Shown: piece by piece, positions 55,022-63,886 of the stretch | Position numbering within the stretch: the stretch's first letter is position 1 | Layout of the letters: each line of letters begins with the position of its first letter | From: Cognatazoarcus halotolerans | GTDB lineage: Bacteria; Pseudomonadota; Gammaproteobacteria; Burkholderiales; Rhodocyclaceae | Assembly (NCBI RefSeq): GCF_009800965.1 | Contig: NZ_WUAF01000018.1 | Coordinates: 17,133 to 81,132 of the forward strand | DNA: 64,000 nt | Reading direction: 5' to 3' | The notes under the pieces: generated by a model | What the model saw: the letters and a program-made list of their open reading frames with translations, nothing else | The model's database searches: none | What the model was told of the DNA's origin: nothing | Translations under genes and position numbers: made by a program

Positions 55022-55348
55022 ATGCAAACAAAGCTAACACAAGGAACGCTGGAACTGGCTGCCGGGAAAGCATATTCCCTGCACGGCCGGTGCGGTTACC
55101 TGTTGAGCTGCAGCAAAGGGCGCGTGTGGCTGACGCTGACCGGTCATGCCCAGGATGTCGTGATGCAGCCTGGACAGACGCTGGTGCTGCCGGACGACGG
55201 CCTGGTGGTGGTCGAGTCGGACACCGACGCGGTGCTGATCTTCGGACGACAGGCGCTGCGCGAGGACGCGCCCGCAGTCCGGCGAGCTCGTGCGGCAGGC
55301 CATCCGGCCAGAGCCGCAAGGGTGCACATGCTGGAATCCTGCGGTTGA
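55022..55348 (+). CDS. DUF2917 domain-containing protein
   Basis: A 108-residue protein. The DUF2917 region shows GTLELAAGKAYSLHGR, YLLSCSKGRVWLTLTGHAQDVVMQPGQTLVLPDDGLVVVES, a cupin-like beta fold common in betaproteobacteria. Its function is unknown. The ATG at 55022 is chosen over a longer frame starting inside the LysR promoter. It is divergent from the LysR gene, which may control it. Confidence 0.82.
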   Translation: MQTKLTQGTLELAAGKAYSLHGRCGYLLSCSKGRVWLTLTGHAQDVVMQPGQTLVLPDDGLVVVESDTDAVLIFGRQALREDAPAVRRARAAGHPARAARVHMLESCG

Positions 55349-55498
55349 GACCGGGCAGTCCGACCACCGCGAGGCAGGAACACGCAGCGCCAGTGGCACG
55401 CCGCAAACCCGGTCGATTCCCCCAAGGGCACCGGAGAATGGAGTAGGCGGGACATCTTCGGCCGCGCAGGCTTGCCCGACTGCGCGGCCTTCGGTCGG

Positions 55499-56326
55499 TC
55501 ACGTCCAGCGGACGATCTGGCCGTCGATCATGCCGGCGAACGACTGGAAGACGATGCGCGCTTTCGATGCGGCTTTCGAGCTCGTGACGGCATGGACCCC
55601 GTCCGCCGCGAACAGCAGCAGATCGCCGGCACGGGGACGGATGTCGATGAACGGCGTATCGGCCAGCAGCTCGGTCGGATAGGGGTAGCCGGTCTTCTCG
55701 ACGCCCAGTGCGCGTTTGGTTCGCGCATCCGGCACGATGTTCCACATCCGCAGGGCAGCACCTTCCTGATCGTCCGGGGTGAGCACATAGAAATTGAAGC
55801 CGCACACCCGGTGAGCCGCGCCGAATTCGTAGCCATCGGTTTGCCCGCGATCCTCGTGCGCCTTGAGCGCCAGCGGCCCCTCATCGACGAAGTGGGTCGC
55901 CCGGAACTCCATCGCGGCGCGCCCGCCATGGCGTGCCGGACGCACCACCACACCCGGGTCCACCGTGGCCTGCAGGATCTCCTGTGCCATACTCGGCAGA
56001 TGCACGCCGGCCGCCGCGTAGATCGCCTCCATGTCGGCACGGGCCCCGGGCACCCTGCCGAAATAGTCGTCGGGCGTAAGCCCGTACGATCCGAGGCCGA
56101 TCTCGTAGGCCGGCACGCCGTCATGGCGGCGCTGTGCCGACTGATCCAGGTAGGCATTCGCAAGCGCGGCACTCTGCTCCTGTGCAAGCGCATTGCGGAT
56201 GATGCAGGCCGGGCGCAGGCCGAGCAGCACCGACATGACGCCTTCATTGTCGGGCTGGTTGTCGGTCTCGTAGGCGCAGAAGCGTTGTTGCGGAAACTTG
56301 CTTCCATTGAGCTTGGTCGGATTCAT
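55499..56326 (-). CDS. Putative 2-oxoglutarate/Fe(II) oxygenase-like protein
   Basis: A 275-residue protein with a likely double-stranded beta-helix core. The candidate iron triad is the HxD of LALKAHEDRGQTDG and the distal histidine in LFAADGVHAVTSSK, with a candidate 2-oxoglutarate arginine in KARIVFQSFAG. Before the first histidine is EFRATHFVDEGPLAL. The overall sequence is not close to a named enzyme, so the reaction is unknown. Confidence 0.6.
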   Translation of the reverse strand: MNPTKLNGSKFPQQRFCAYETDNQPDNEGVMSVLLGLRPACIIRNALAQEQSAALANAYLDQSAQRRHDGVPAYEIGLGSYGLTPDDYFGRVPGARADMEAIYAAAGVHLPSMAQEILQATVDPGVVVRPARHGGRAAMEFRATHFVDEGPLALKAHEDRGQTDGYEFGAAHRVCGFNFYVLTPDDQEGAALRMWNIVPDARTKRALGVEKTGYPYPTELLADTPFIDIRPRAGDLLLFAADGVHAVTSSKAASKARIVFQSFAGMIDGQIVRWT

Positions 56327-56511
56327 GATTCACCTCTGTCGGTTGATTGCGCGGATCCCGACAACCCAGCTTGAGCCGCTGCGCCCGGGACAATTTCAGT
56401 GTCGACGAGGCACCGCCGGAGCACATTGAGGAATACAGACCCCTTATCGACCACCGCACCGGGCACGAGACCGGGCGTTATGGCGGGTAGAACCAGCCCG
56501 CATGGCAGGAA

Positions 56512-56541
56512 ATACCCCAGGCAACTCTGGGTATATTACCC
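56512..56541 (+). promoter_or_regulatory. Overlapping palindromes at the promoter of the 1244-residue gene
   Basis: ATACCC (56512-56517) pairs with GGGTAT (56529-56534), and GGGTA-TAT-TACCC (56529-56541) is a second exact palindrome sharing the middle half-site. A -10-like TATATT lies inside it, about 45 bases before the start. It looks like a repressor operator. Confidence 0.5.
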
Positions 56542-56586
56542 ACCCCGTTTCTCTAACATCGAGGGGTCGGCATTCGGGAGCAGATC

Positions 56587-59500
56587 ATGAGCAGAGCGAA
56601 ACGGCTGGGTAGCGAGCGGGCTTCGACATGGCAGGATCTGGTGGTTCTGAAATCGACGGAAACACTGCGCCGGACCTGGGAGAACCTCGTTCTCAATCCG
56701 CAACAGGCTGGTCGGCAGCAGGCAAGCGGCCAGAAGCTTCATCCCTGCTTCGATCCGCAGATCGGCCTGAACGTGCTGGCGCGCGCCGCGCTGATCCGCA
56801 ACGTCATGAAGACCGAGATCCGCCGCGACTACCGCAATCAGGATACCGATCTTCCCGACGCTGCCTGGCAGATCGGCCTGGTCAACCAGACGCATGCCTA
56901 CGAACTGTTTTCCGAGCGTGCGCTCGGGGAGAAACCGGACGGCTGGCTGCATGTCAATGCGCCGAACACTGCCAACCTCTACCACTTGAACTGGCGCAAC
57001 AAGCTCTGCGACGGATTCCTGAGCGGGCCCTACACCGTGGGTGGTTTGAACGAGTGGTTCGACAGCCGCTACGCCAGCCATCTGCCCGGCGGCCGGATGA
57101 CGGCACACCTGCTCTTCGAGACGCGCTTCATCGGCGGCGCCGCGATCGAGAACTACATCCGCTTCCTGCTGCACGGCCAGTATGTGCCCAGCGCCAACTC
57201 CACGCTCTCCTGCCACGAACCGTATGATGCTGCCGAGCTCGACCGGGATCACGAACGTCGCGACAAGCTCGAAAGTCTGCTCGCCGCACTCGAAGCGCTG
57301 GACAACGAGGGACGGCCGATCATCACGGTCTCCTGCAAGGGAAATCCGGCGGCGGGCTCACGTTTCGCGACCACCCTGGTCGCGCGACTCCGCGACCGGA
57401 TGCGTTCCGCATGCTACATCCCACTGACAAAAAGTGGGCTCCAAGACAGGCCGAACGACCCCGAGCTTCAGGGCAAGTCGAACAGCCACGAGCCCCAAGG
57501 GAAGCTGAACGACCACGGGTTCCGTTCGGTCGTGGAGGCGCTGCATCGATTCATCACAGGAGAATCCTCGCTCGAATGTTCGCCGCAGGAACAGGGCGAG
57601 GCGGCGCTGGCCGAGATGGTGCGTCAGGTTCGCAGTCATCTGGTGAAGGTTCCGACGGTCTTCGTCTTCGATGGCTTCGCACCGGGCGTGTCCGCCTATC
57701 CGGCCTTGATCAGCTTCATTCGCGACGAGCCGATCGAGCGAATCCTGCGACTCCTGCAACACCCCGAGACGGAAGACTGGACCGGAGAAACCGGACAGGA
57801 CATCGCGGTTTTCCGTCAGACCTGGTTCGTGGTGGTGGGCACACCACCCGAAAACTGGATGGAAATGCATCGCCGCTCGACCCTGGAAATCGGGTTCTCG
57901 GACCGCGATCAGATCGACTTGCTGAATCGTTCGAACATGCTCGCGCTCAAGGAAGCGCTCGGTGCCGCCGGATCATGTTCCTCATCGAGCGCCCGGGCGG
58001 AGAGCGAATGGCAGCTCAATGCCCTGAGTTTTCTGGCCCGAAAGGTCGGCGTCGACCTCAGCGTCGGGTACGCGCAGGCGCTCGAACAGTCGTTCAAGAT
58101 CTATTGGCAGGGTTTGCGGCCCTGGCAGCGGCTTTACCTGCGCGCGCTCTCGCTGTCCGAATCGGGCCTGCGGTGGTCCACCGCGGGACAGATCTTCGAG
58201 GCCTACGTCCGGCTCAGTCGGGAGGTCGGCGCCTCGAACGCCGAGTACCTTGCCGCGAACAGCGTCGGCGCCGAGGAGTTCAAGAAGTTCATCGACGAGG
58301 AATGCCGCTGCGAGACCGCCGCGCCGCTGTTGTTCGAATACTGCGACGGGCCGGACGCGGATAGCTACGACATCTTCGATTTTCCGTCGCAGGCGATCAG
58401 CCGAGTGACCGACGCGCACCCCTGGATAATGGCACGGCACCAGAAGAAGGGCCGCTGGATGCAGACGGTGGACTTCGTCGACGTCGCGTTCAAGCAACTG
58501 GTCAAGCGTGTAACCACGCCCGGCGAGGCGGTGGTGATCCGCCGGATTCTCTCCGAGCTGTGCCTTCAGGCCTTTCGCGTGCGCCTTCGTCATGCGCGCT
58601 CTGCCCGACGGATCGATCGTCGCGCCGCCCGGAATCTGGCCGAGTCCCTGCTGCATGGCGTCATGTCGATCGAGCACCCGGCATCCGGGCGAAAGGAGAA
58701 GCGGGCCTTGCCGCAATACACGCTCGGGGAGATCCCGGCAGATCCGGAAGCGGCATTCTCGTTCCTGTATGGCGCGGTCTTCACCGATCTGTTCTGCGCC
58801 GGAGATCCGACCAACATTGCACGACTACACGGCAACGGAGAACTGCAACTCGAGATGCTGCTGCTGATGAGCGGTGCGATGGCCGTCGGCGGGCCGGAAC
58901 GCGCCCTGGCGCATCCGGAAAAGAGCGTCTGCTCGCCGCCATGGTGGTCAAGTGCGCGCTCGCAGCGGGAACGGTTTCGACATCTGCTGGCGATTGCCGG
59001 CTGCGCGAAGCGGGCCGGACGCGCCGAGGTCATGGACGTCGCCCTGCGGCGCATCGAGGCACTCCATGCCGATCCGCCACTGCCCAACCTGGATCTGCTG
59101 GCTTTCCACAAGCTGGCAATCGACCACGCGCTGATGGTCCATGACGATAGCCGGCAGCAACGCCGGGCAGGGGTCGTCCTGCGCCGGAAGGTGCTTCGGG
59201 CCGTGGTGGCATGCGTCCAGCCCAGGGCCGACGCCAGCCAGCTGGACCGCATTGCCCGATCCCTGCAGCACGCGTTGCTGCACCTCAAGCGGGACGTCCG
59301 CCGGCATGTCGGCGAGCATCTCGACATCAAGTTGTCGAGCCGCGATATGGCGGACCGGGTCGCACTTGCCGGCGAGAGCATTCTCAAGGTGCTGCCCGCC
59401 CGCAAGCTGCCGCAGGAAACGCTGACCGTACTGACGCGCATGGCGAGGGCCGAAGCCGCCGCCGGAGACCGCGACCAGCGACAGGGCCGGATGCTGCATG

Positions 59501-60321
59501 CCCTGACGCGTCATGTTTCGGCGATCGCGATCTATTGGCTTTTCAAGGCCCTTGCCGTAAGGCTGCGCAAGGACAGCCCGGGTGCAATGCCCAGGGTCGG
59601 GTTCAGCGCGACCGCGGGTTACGTCCGTTCGGTCGCAAAGGTCACGGACCTCCTCACCGCACTGGACCGTGGCAACCATACCCAGTTTCGCAACCGGCTG
59701 TTGAAGACCGCGAGAGGCATGCTCGACACCTACACCCGGGAACAGGGAATGGAGAAGGCCGACCACATCGCGGCGCAGGTGCTCGAATGCACCTACGTGC
59801 GAACCGCGGCACCGTCCACGATCCAGTTGGCGAGAATCGTTCGGCCGGAGTTGCCCACCGGCGATGAGCGTCTGACCTCGCTGAGCCGCTGCCTGCAATG
59901 GCTCAGCGCCGCGGAGCGCGAAATGCTCTCCTTCAGCGGCCAACCCGGTCTCCGGGTCATGCTGTGCCGCGAGCGCATCCTGTGCATCGTCGACATGCTC
60001 AATCGTGTGGCCGAGCACGTCATGGACGAGAACCGGCGACGTTTGCCACGCAAGCTCAACGAAGGCGACGGCGCAGCCTTCCGGACCCTGGTCGACACCT
60101 TGATCAACGACCTCAGGCAGTACGCGAATTTCATCGCATTCATGGAAAGCTACTCGCCCGCAGGCCGATTCGTGATCGAGGAATGGACGCACGGCATACA
60201 TCAGCTGCTGATGGCGGTGCGCGCCAGCCTCGCCCACTGGAAGGCGCGCGATGCAGGGCAGTACAACGATGCGCTGGACCTGTTGCAAGAGGTCGCGGCA
60301 CAGAACTGCGTCGCCGAATGA
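56587..60321 (+). CDS. Large uncharacterised protein, 1244 residues, possible degenerate P-loop
   Basis: I do not recognise this protein. Residues 1-230 include GWLHVNAPNTANLYHLNWRN and FETRFIGGAAIENYIRFLLHGQYVP. Residues 247-268 (TVSCKGNPAAGSRFATTLVARL) are placed like a Walker A loop but lack the GK[ST] lysine, and PTVFVFDGF (356-364) followed by TWFVVVGTP (412-420) looks like Walker B and sensor strands. A nine-residue degenerate tandem repeat interrupts this region at 289-314. The C-terminal 800 residues are mostly helical and rich in Arg and Leu, with no clear repeat. There are no membrane segments or signal peptide. A STAND-like or inactive ATPase scaffold is possible but unproven. It stands alone, with an operator-like palindrome upstream. 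Confidence 0.75.
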   Translation: MSRAKRLGSERASTWQDLVVLKSTETLRRTWENLVLNPQQAGRQQASGQKLHPCFDPQIGLNVLARAALIRNVMKTEIRRDYRNQDTDLPDAAWQIGLVNQTHAYELFSERALGEKPDGWLHVNAPNTANLYHLNWRNKLCDGFLSGPYTVGGLNEWFDSRYASHLPGGRMTAHLLFETRFIGGAAIENYIRFLLHGQYVPSANSTLSCHEPYDAAELDRDHERRDKLESLLAALEALDNEGRPIITVSCKGNPAAGSRFATTLVARLRDRMRSACYIPLTKSGLQDRPNDPELQGKSNSHEPQGKLNDHGFRSVVEALHRFITGESSLECSPQEQGEAALAEMVRQVRSHLVKVPTVFVFDGFAPGVSAYPALISFIRDEPIERILRLLQHPETEDWTGETGQDIAVFRQTWFVVVGTPPENWMEMHRRSTLEIGFSDRDQIDLLNRSNMLALKEALGAAGSCSSSSARAESEWQLNALSFLARKVGVDLSVGYAQALEQSFKIYWQGLRPWQRLYLRALSLSESGLRWSTAGQIFEAYVRLSREVGASNAEYLAANSVGAEEFKKFIDEECRCETAAPLLFEYCDGPDADSYDIFDFPSQAISRVTDAHPWIMARHQKKGRWMQTVDFVDVAFKQLVKRVTTPGEAVVIRRILSELCLQAFRVRLRHARSARRIDRRAARNLAESLLHGVMSIEHPASGRKEKRALPQYTLGEIPADPEAAFSFLYGAVFTDLFCAGDPTNIARLHGNGELQLEMLLLMSGAMAVGGPERALAHPEKSVCSPPWWSSARSQRERFRHLLAIAGCAKRAGRAEVMDVALRRIEALHADPPLPNLDLLAFHKLAIDHALMVHDDSRQQRRAGVVLRRKVLRAVVACVQPRADASQLDRIARSLQHALLHLKRDVRRHVGEHLDIKLSSRDMADRVALAGESILKVLPARKLPQETLTVLTRMARAEAAAGDRDQRQGRMLHALTRHVSAIAIYWLFKALAVRLRKDSPGAMPRVGFSATAGYVRSVAKVTDLLTALDRGNHTQFRNRLLKTARGMLDTYTREQGMEKADHIAAQVLECTYVRTAAPSTIQLARIVRPELPTGDERLTSLSRCLQWLSAAEREMLSFSGQPGLRVMLCRERILCIVDMLNRVAEHVMDENRRRLPRKLNEGDGAAFRTLVDTLINDLRQYANFIAFMESYSPAGRFVIEEWTHGIHQLLMAVRASLAHWKARDAGQYNDALDLLQEVAAQNCVAE
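57451..57528 (+). repeat. Imperfect tandem 27-bp repeats inside the 1244-residue gene
   Basis: Three units start at 57451, 57478 and 57505. They encode PNDPELQGK, SNSHEPQGK and LNDHGFRS. The unit is nine codons, so length changes would keep the frame. The encoded linker lies between the Walker A-like and Walker B-like segments. Confidence 0.6.
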
Positions 60322-60473
60322 ATCCACCGACTGGAATCTGGCCGATCGATGCCCAAGGCCTCGCGGGCCGATACCGGCCGGCCCTCGAGACACGGAATCC
60401 TCGCCGGAAGCGCCCTGCACGATTCGACTACCATTGCGCTTCGACATCAAACCATTGGCACAGGAGACCCAAC

Positions 60474-60872
60474 ATGAGCGATCGCGAGCCGATCATCCCG
60501 TCCGGCATGCAGGCCGTCTATGACAACATCCACTACGCACCGGCCGTGCGCGTGGGCGATACCTTGTACATCTCGGGCCAGATCGGCCGCGACGGGAACA
60601 TGCAGCTGGTGGAGGAAAAGGAAGCGCAGTTCGTCCAGACCTTCGAGAACATGAAGAAGGTCCTCGACGCCGCCGGCTTCGGCTTTGGCGACGTCGTCGA
60701 CGTCACCAGCTTCCACACCGACATGCGCGACCTGCCGCTGTACATGAAGGTGCGCGACCGCTACTTCACCGCCGACTATCCCGCATGGACGGCGATCGGC
60801 GCCGCCCAGCTGTGCGGCGCGCCTGGCTATTTCCTCGAGGTCAAGGCCGTCGCCGTGCGCCGAGCCCGCTAG
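60474..60872 (+). CDS. Rid family protein lacking the catalytic arginine
   Basis: A 132-residue YjgF/RidA fold without signal peptide: YDNIHYAPAVRVGDTLYISGQIGRDGNMQ, QTFENMKKVLDAAGFGFGDVVDVTSF and FLEVKAVAV. Where true RidA has the imine-binding arginine in PARA, this one has YPAWTAIGAAQLCGAP with tryptophan. It therefore belongs to a Rid subgroup without the standard deaminase site. AGGAG precedes the ATG at 60474. It follows the 1244-residue gene by 152 bases; any link is unproven. Confidence 0.88.
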   Translation: MSDREPIIPSGMQAVYDNIHYAPAVRVGDTLYISGQIGRDGNMQLVEEKEAQFVQTFENMKKVLDAAGFGFGDVVDVTSFHTDMRDLPLYMKVRDRYFTADYPAWTAIGAAQLCGAPGYFLEVKAVAVRRAR

Positions 60873-61048
60873 CGCAGGACCGGCGGGACAGGGCCGGGCT
60901 CGCCACCGGGATTCAAGCCGGCGGGCTCTGCCGTTTGATCTGCCCCAGAAGTCGTCGAGGTGACCTCCCGCCCGACGAGGACCGGGTCGCCGCGCCAGCT
61001 GGTGCGGCCGACAGTCACCGACTTTGGCCGAGAGCCATCGAGGCGGAC

Positions 61049-62206
61049 CTATCCACCGATGGCGATGCCGAAGAGATGGCCCATGCCATAGGTGACGGCC
61101 GCCGCCAGGGCGCCGATGGCGAGCTGACGCAGGCCGCACCAGAATGCGCTGGCGCCGGTGAATACCGTGATCGCGGCACCGATCAGGAACAGTCCGAGCC
61201 CGCTCGACAGAGCGCTCGCGAGGACCGCCGCCTGCCCGTCGAGCACGAACAGGGGCAGCACGGGAAACAGCGCACCGAGCAGAAACACGCAGAATGACGA
61301 GGCCGCGGCAACCAGGGCGGAACCCCCCAGCTCGTCCGGATCGAGGCCCAGTTCTTCCCGGACCAGGGTGTCGAGCGCGGTGTCCTTGTTGTCGATCATG
61401 CGCTCGGCGATGCGGCGCGCCTCGTCGGGTTCGAAACCCTTGGCGCGGTAAATCAGCACCAGCTCCTCCTTCTCTTCGGCGGGCACCTGCTCGAGTTCGT
61501 CGACCTCGACCGCGATCTGCCGCTGGTAGAGTTCGCGGGCGCTTTGCACCGAGATCCATTCGCCCATGGCCATCGAACAGGCGCCGGCCAGCGTACCCGC
61601 TGCCGCCGTGGCAAGCAGCGCGGTACTGGAAAAGGCGGCACCGGCCACCCCCATGACCAGACTCAGCATCGACACCAGTCCGTCGTTTGCGCCGAGCACC
61701 ATGGCCCGCAAGGCATTGCCGCCACCCACCCCGTGGCGTCCCTCGAGCTGGGCATAGCGGGTGCCGTTCCAGCCCCCGCCGGCGTGGTCGGCGAGATGCG
61801 CCAGCAGACGGGCGTGGCTGCGCTCCTGCGCAGGCATGGTGGTGCCGCCGGTTTCGCGCTGGTCATCGTAGACCGCGCGGTTGCTCGCCTCCTGCTGCAT
61901 GACGGTCGGCAACACTGCGTTGGCACCGAGCCGGTGCGCGAACCAGATCATCAATCGGGCACGCCAGCTCGCCCGCACCTCGGGGGCATCGCCGCCGGCC
62001 CGCTGGATGTGCCGGCGCCAGAAGTTGGCGTGCCGGGTTTCGGTGTCGGCGAGCTTGCGATAAAGCGATGCAACCTCGGCCTTCGATTCGGCATCGGCCA
62101 TGGCGGTATAGATCGCGGCGCTGTCGATCTCGTCCTGCAGATTGCGACGGTAGCGGCCGATGTCCGCGGGTGAAGGTGCGGGAGGTTTGACCATTGGTAT
62201 TGGCAT
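61049..62206 (-). CDS. Ferritin-like/VIT1 fusion membrane protein
   Basis: A 385-residue protein. Residues 18-150 form a ferritin-like four-helix domain with metal-binding Glu/His motifs (LQDEIDSAAIYTAMADAE, TETRHANFWRRHI, QEASNRAVYDDQ, AQERSHARLL). Residues 165-385 are a VIT1/CCC1-type transporter with five helices (LRAMVLGANDGLVSMLSLVMGV and MGEWISVQSARELYQRQI). Such fusions are known to export iron or manganese from the cytoplasm. An ATG at 62194 is an alternative start. Confidence 0.9.
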   Translation of the reverse strand: MPIPMVKPPAPSPADIGRYRRNLQDEIDSAAIYTAMADAESKAEVASLYRKLADTETRHANFWRRHIQRAGGDAPEVRASWRARLMIWFAHRLGANAVLPTVMQQEASNRAVYDDQRETGGTTMPAQERSHARLLAHLADHAGGGWNGTRYAQLEGRHGVGGGNALRAMVLGANDGLVSMLSLVMGVAGAAFSSTALLATAAAGTLAGACSMAMGEWISVQSARELYQRQIAVEVDELEQVPAEEKEELVLIYRAKGFEPDEARRIAERMIDNKDTALDTLVREELGLDPDELGGSALVAAASSFCVFLLGALFPVLPLFVLDGQAAVLASALSSGLGLFLIGAAITVFTGASAFWCGLRQLAIGALAAAVTYGMGHLFGIAIGG

Positions 62207-62572
62207 GTCGGTTCGGGATGTGCAGCATAGCGCCGACGCATTTGTTCCGGCCAGCCGGCGTGGGCGGCGCCACGATCAGCGCGCCGGCTGTGTCATCGCC
62301 GCCTCACCGATTCTCTCTTTCTCCTCACCCTTGCGCCGAGACTGATCGCTCGTCATGGCAAACCGGGTCACACCCACGCGACAGAACGCCGATAACTCTT
62401 CCGGCTCTCCAGCAGCCGCTTGTAACGATTGGCGCTTCGCGGGCAGATTCCATGTCGGCACGGGTCACTCAGAACCCACCACAGATGCCAGATATACGAC
62501 TGCAGGTGATTCATCCCGGAAAGTCAAAAACACGATCCGTCTTGATTTGCAGGGGAGTCCGTATATGAGGGG
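62207..62572. other. Intergenic region between the ferritin-VIT1 and TIR genes
   Basis: The 366 bases show no gene or tRNA. Base composition drops toward the right, near the TIR-dehydratase gene, hinting at a different origin of that segment. Confidence 0.4.
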
Positions 62573-63463
62573 TTAGGCGGAACGCGCAGCCTTGATGACT
62601 GCCTTTGCCGCCATGTTCATGAACAAGGCCAAGTTCATGTCGTAGATCGTGACCCGGCGCTGAGCATCCCAAGTGGTCAGCGAAACTGTGACGTGATTGA
62701 AGACATTGCGCCACTCTGGATGATGATCGAGCACGCGACAGTGATTTGAGACCAAAGCCATGAAATCCGCAGCTTGGTCGAAGTGCGGGAACTTGAAGGT
62801 TTTGACCAAGTAGCGAACCTCAGCGTTGCCGTAGTTGTCGACATACCATCCTTCGAAGTCGTCATAGCGCAGAATCTGCGCCAGTTCGGCATCCGGTAGT
62901 GGCTGGGTTCGTGCCTTGGCAAGGTCTGCCTTCGGATACTCATCTGCGTCAGGTCGCTTCTTCAAAGAGAGCTTGACTGCAAGTCGATCCAGCAGGGGAC
63001 CGATCATCGTGGGCCAGCCCGCGTAGTCGATGTGCTCCGAGTGAAGAACAGTCAAAAAGTCGAGCCGAGTGGGAAGTGCGAATTGTCGAAAGTCGCGATC
63101 GCAGTCCGCAAAGAGAGGGACGAGGAGTCGGCGATTTTGACCGAATCTCTCGCCTTCAGGTAGGGCCAAGGGAGCTTCGTTTGAGTAGACCAGTTCCTCG
63201 ACGACCCAATCTGTCGAAGGGCCCTCGGCGGGTTGCTCGCCAACTTTAGGCATCCATCGCTTGCCGATAAGGACAATCGTGGCATGTGCAGCGTCGATCA
63301 GTCCGCGCAGTCGATCGGGGAACGGATCCCCGGGTTGCATCTCCTCTACGTCAACGGACACGCGCACGAACTGCAGGCGTTTCTCGATCTCGTTCTTCAG
63401 GAGAAGGGCTATTGGCGCTGTGTCCTGCCGACGGTAACTGATGAAGAAGGTGAACGGTTGCAT
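62573..63463 (-). CDS. TIR domain fused to pterin-4a-carbinolamine dehydratase domain
   Basis: A 296-residue two-domain protein. Residues 3-165 are a TIR domain: FTFFISYRRQDTAPIALLLKN, VSVDVEEMQPGDPFPDRLRGLID, ATIVLIGKRW, and a Trp-x-x-Glu site in TDWVVEELVYS whose glutamate (89 or 90) is the likely NADase residue. Residues 193-290 are a dehydratase (PCD/DCoH) domain: VKTFKFPHFDQAADFMALVSNHC, DHHPEWRNVFNHVTVSLTT and IYDMNLALFMNMAA. The PCD active-site pattern is nearly complete: His247, His248-Pro249, Phe255, Trp265 and Asp275, with Arg at 243 where E/D/K/H is usual. The codon use is less GC-biased than its neighbours, suggesting transfer. It is probably a stress or phage-response protein, which is inference. 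Confidence 0.9.
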   Translation of the reverse strand: MQPFTFFISYRRQDTAPIALLLKNEIEKRLQFVRVSVDVEEMQPGDPFPDRLRGLIDAAHATIVLIGKRWMPKVGEQPAEGPSTDWVVEELVYSNEAPLALPEGERFGQNRRLLVPLFADCDRDFRQFALPTRLDFLTVLHSEHIDYAGWPTMIGPLLDRLAVKLSLKKRPDADEYPKADLAKARTQPLPDAELAQILRYDDFEGWYVDNYGNAEVRYLVKTFKFPHFDQAADFMALVSNHCRVLDHHPEWRNVFNHVTVSLTTWDAQRRVTIYDMNLALFMNMAAKAVIKAARSA

Positions 63464-63503
63464 GGCTGGTCTCGGAGTGGCGTGCGACCGGTATCGTGCT
63501 GCC

Positions 63504-63886
63504 TAACGACGCTGTAGAAAAACCCGTTTCCGGGGCGAATCGGGACGGCCAAAAAAGCCGGCCGGATCAGGCATCTCATCCTTCAGCGTCCCCAGTTTCC
63601 GCCAATCTATCCTGCATACTCGTGATGCGCCAGCTTTTCGATGTTGGGCACCATGCAGTAGAGCTTCCATTGCCCGTCGAGCTTGCCCCGGTCTCGTAGC
63701 GAGAAGCGGGTCAGTCGTTTGTTGTGCCGCAGGTTTCCGAACACCGGCTCGACCGTGGCGAAGCGTGCGGCGATCATGCGCTTACCGATGTCCGAGCTGT
63801 CGACCCAGTACCGAATCGAAGAGAAAAACGACCACGTCGAGCACCTGTACAGGTCCATGTGGTCGGTTACGCTTGTCGCTGCCGGA
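63504..63886 (-). mobile_element. Remnant of an IS1182-like insertion sequence
   Basis: The segment holds the C-terminal part of a transposase and a left boundary near TGTAGAAAAACCCG. Its 5' part is cut off by the element starting at 63887. The exact left boundary is uncertain. Confidence 0.5.
63607..63858 (-). pseudogene. Transposase C-terminal fragment (IS1182-like, DDE)
   Basis: The reading IAARFATVEPVFGNLRHNK, LTRFSLRDRGKLDGQW and KLYCMVPNIEKLAHH is the conserved end of IS1182/IS5-superfamily transposases. It includes the catalytic glutamate (ATVEPVFG). The preceding frame quickly loses similarity, and the rest of the gene is missing, so it is not functional. Confidence 0.75.

Noticed and set aside
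56587..60321. Calling the 1244-residue protein a STAND or NACHT ATPase
   Set aside because: The Walker A lysine is absent and the other motifs are weak; kept as an unrecognised protein.
62207..62572. Possible tRNA or attachment site next to the island
   Set aside because: No cloverleaf or TTC-containing T-arm could be built from the sequence on either strand.
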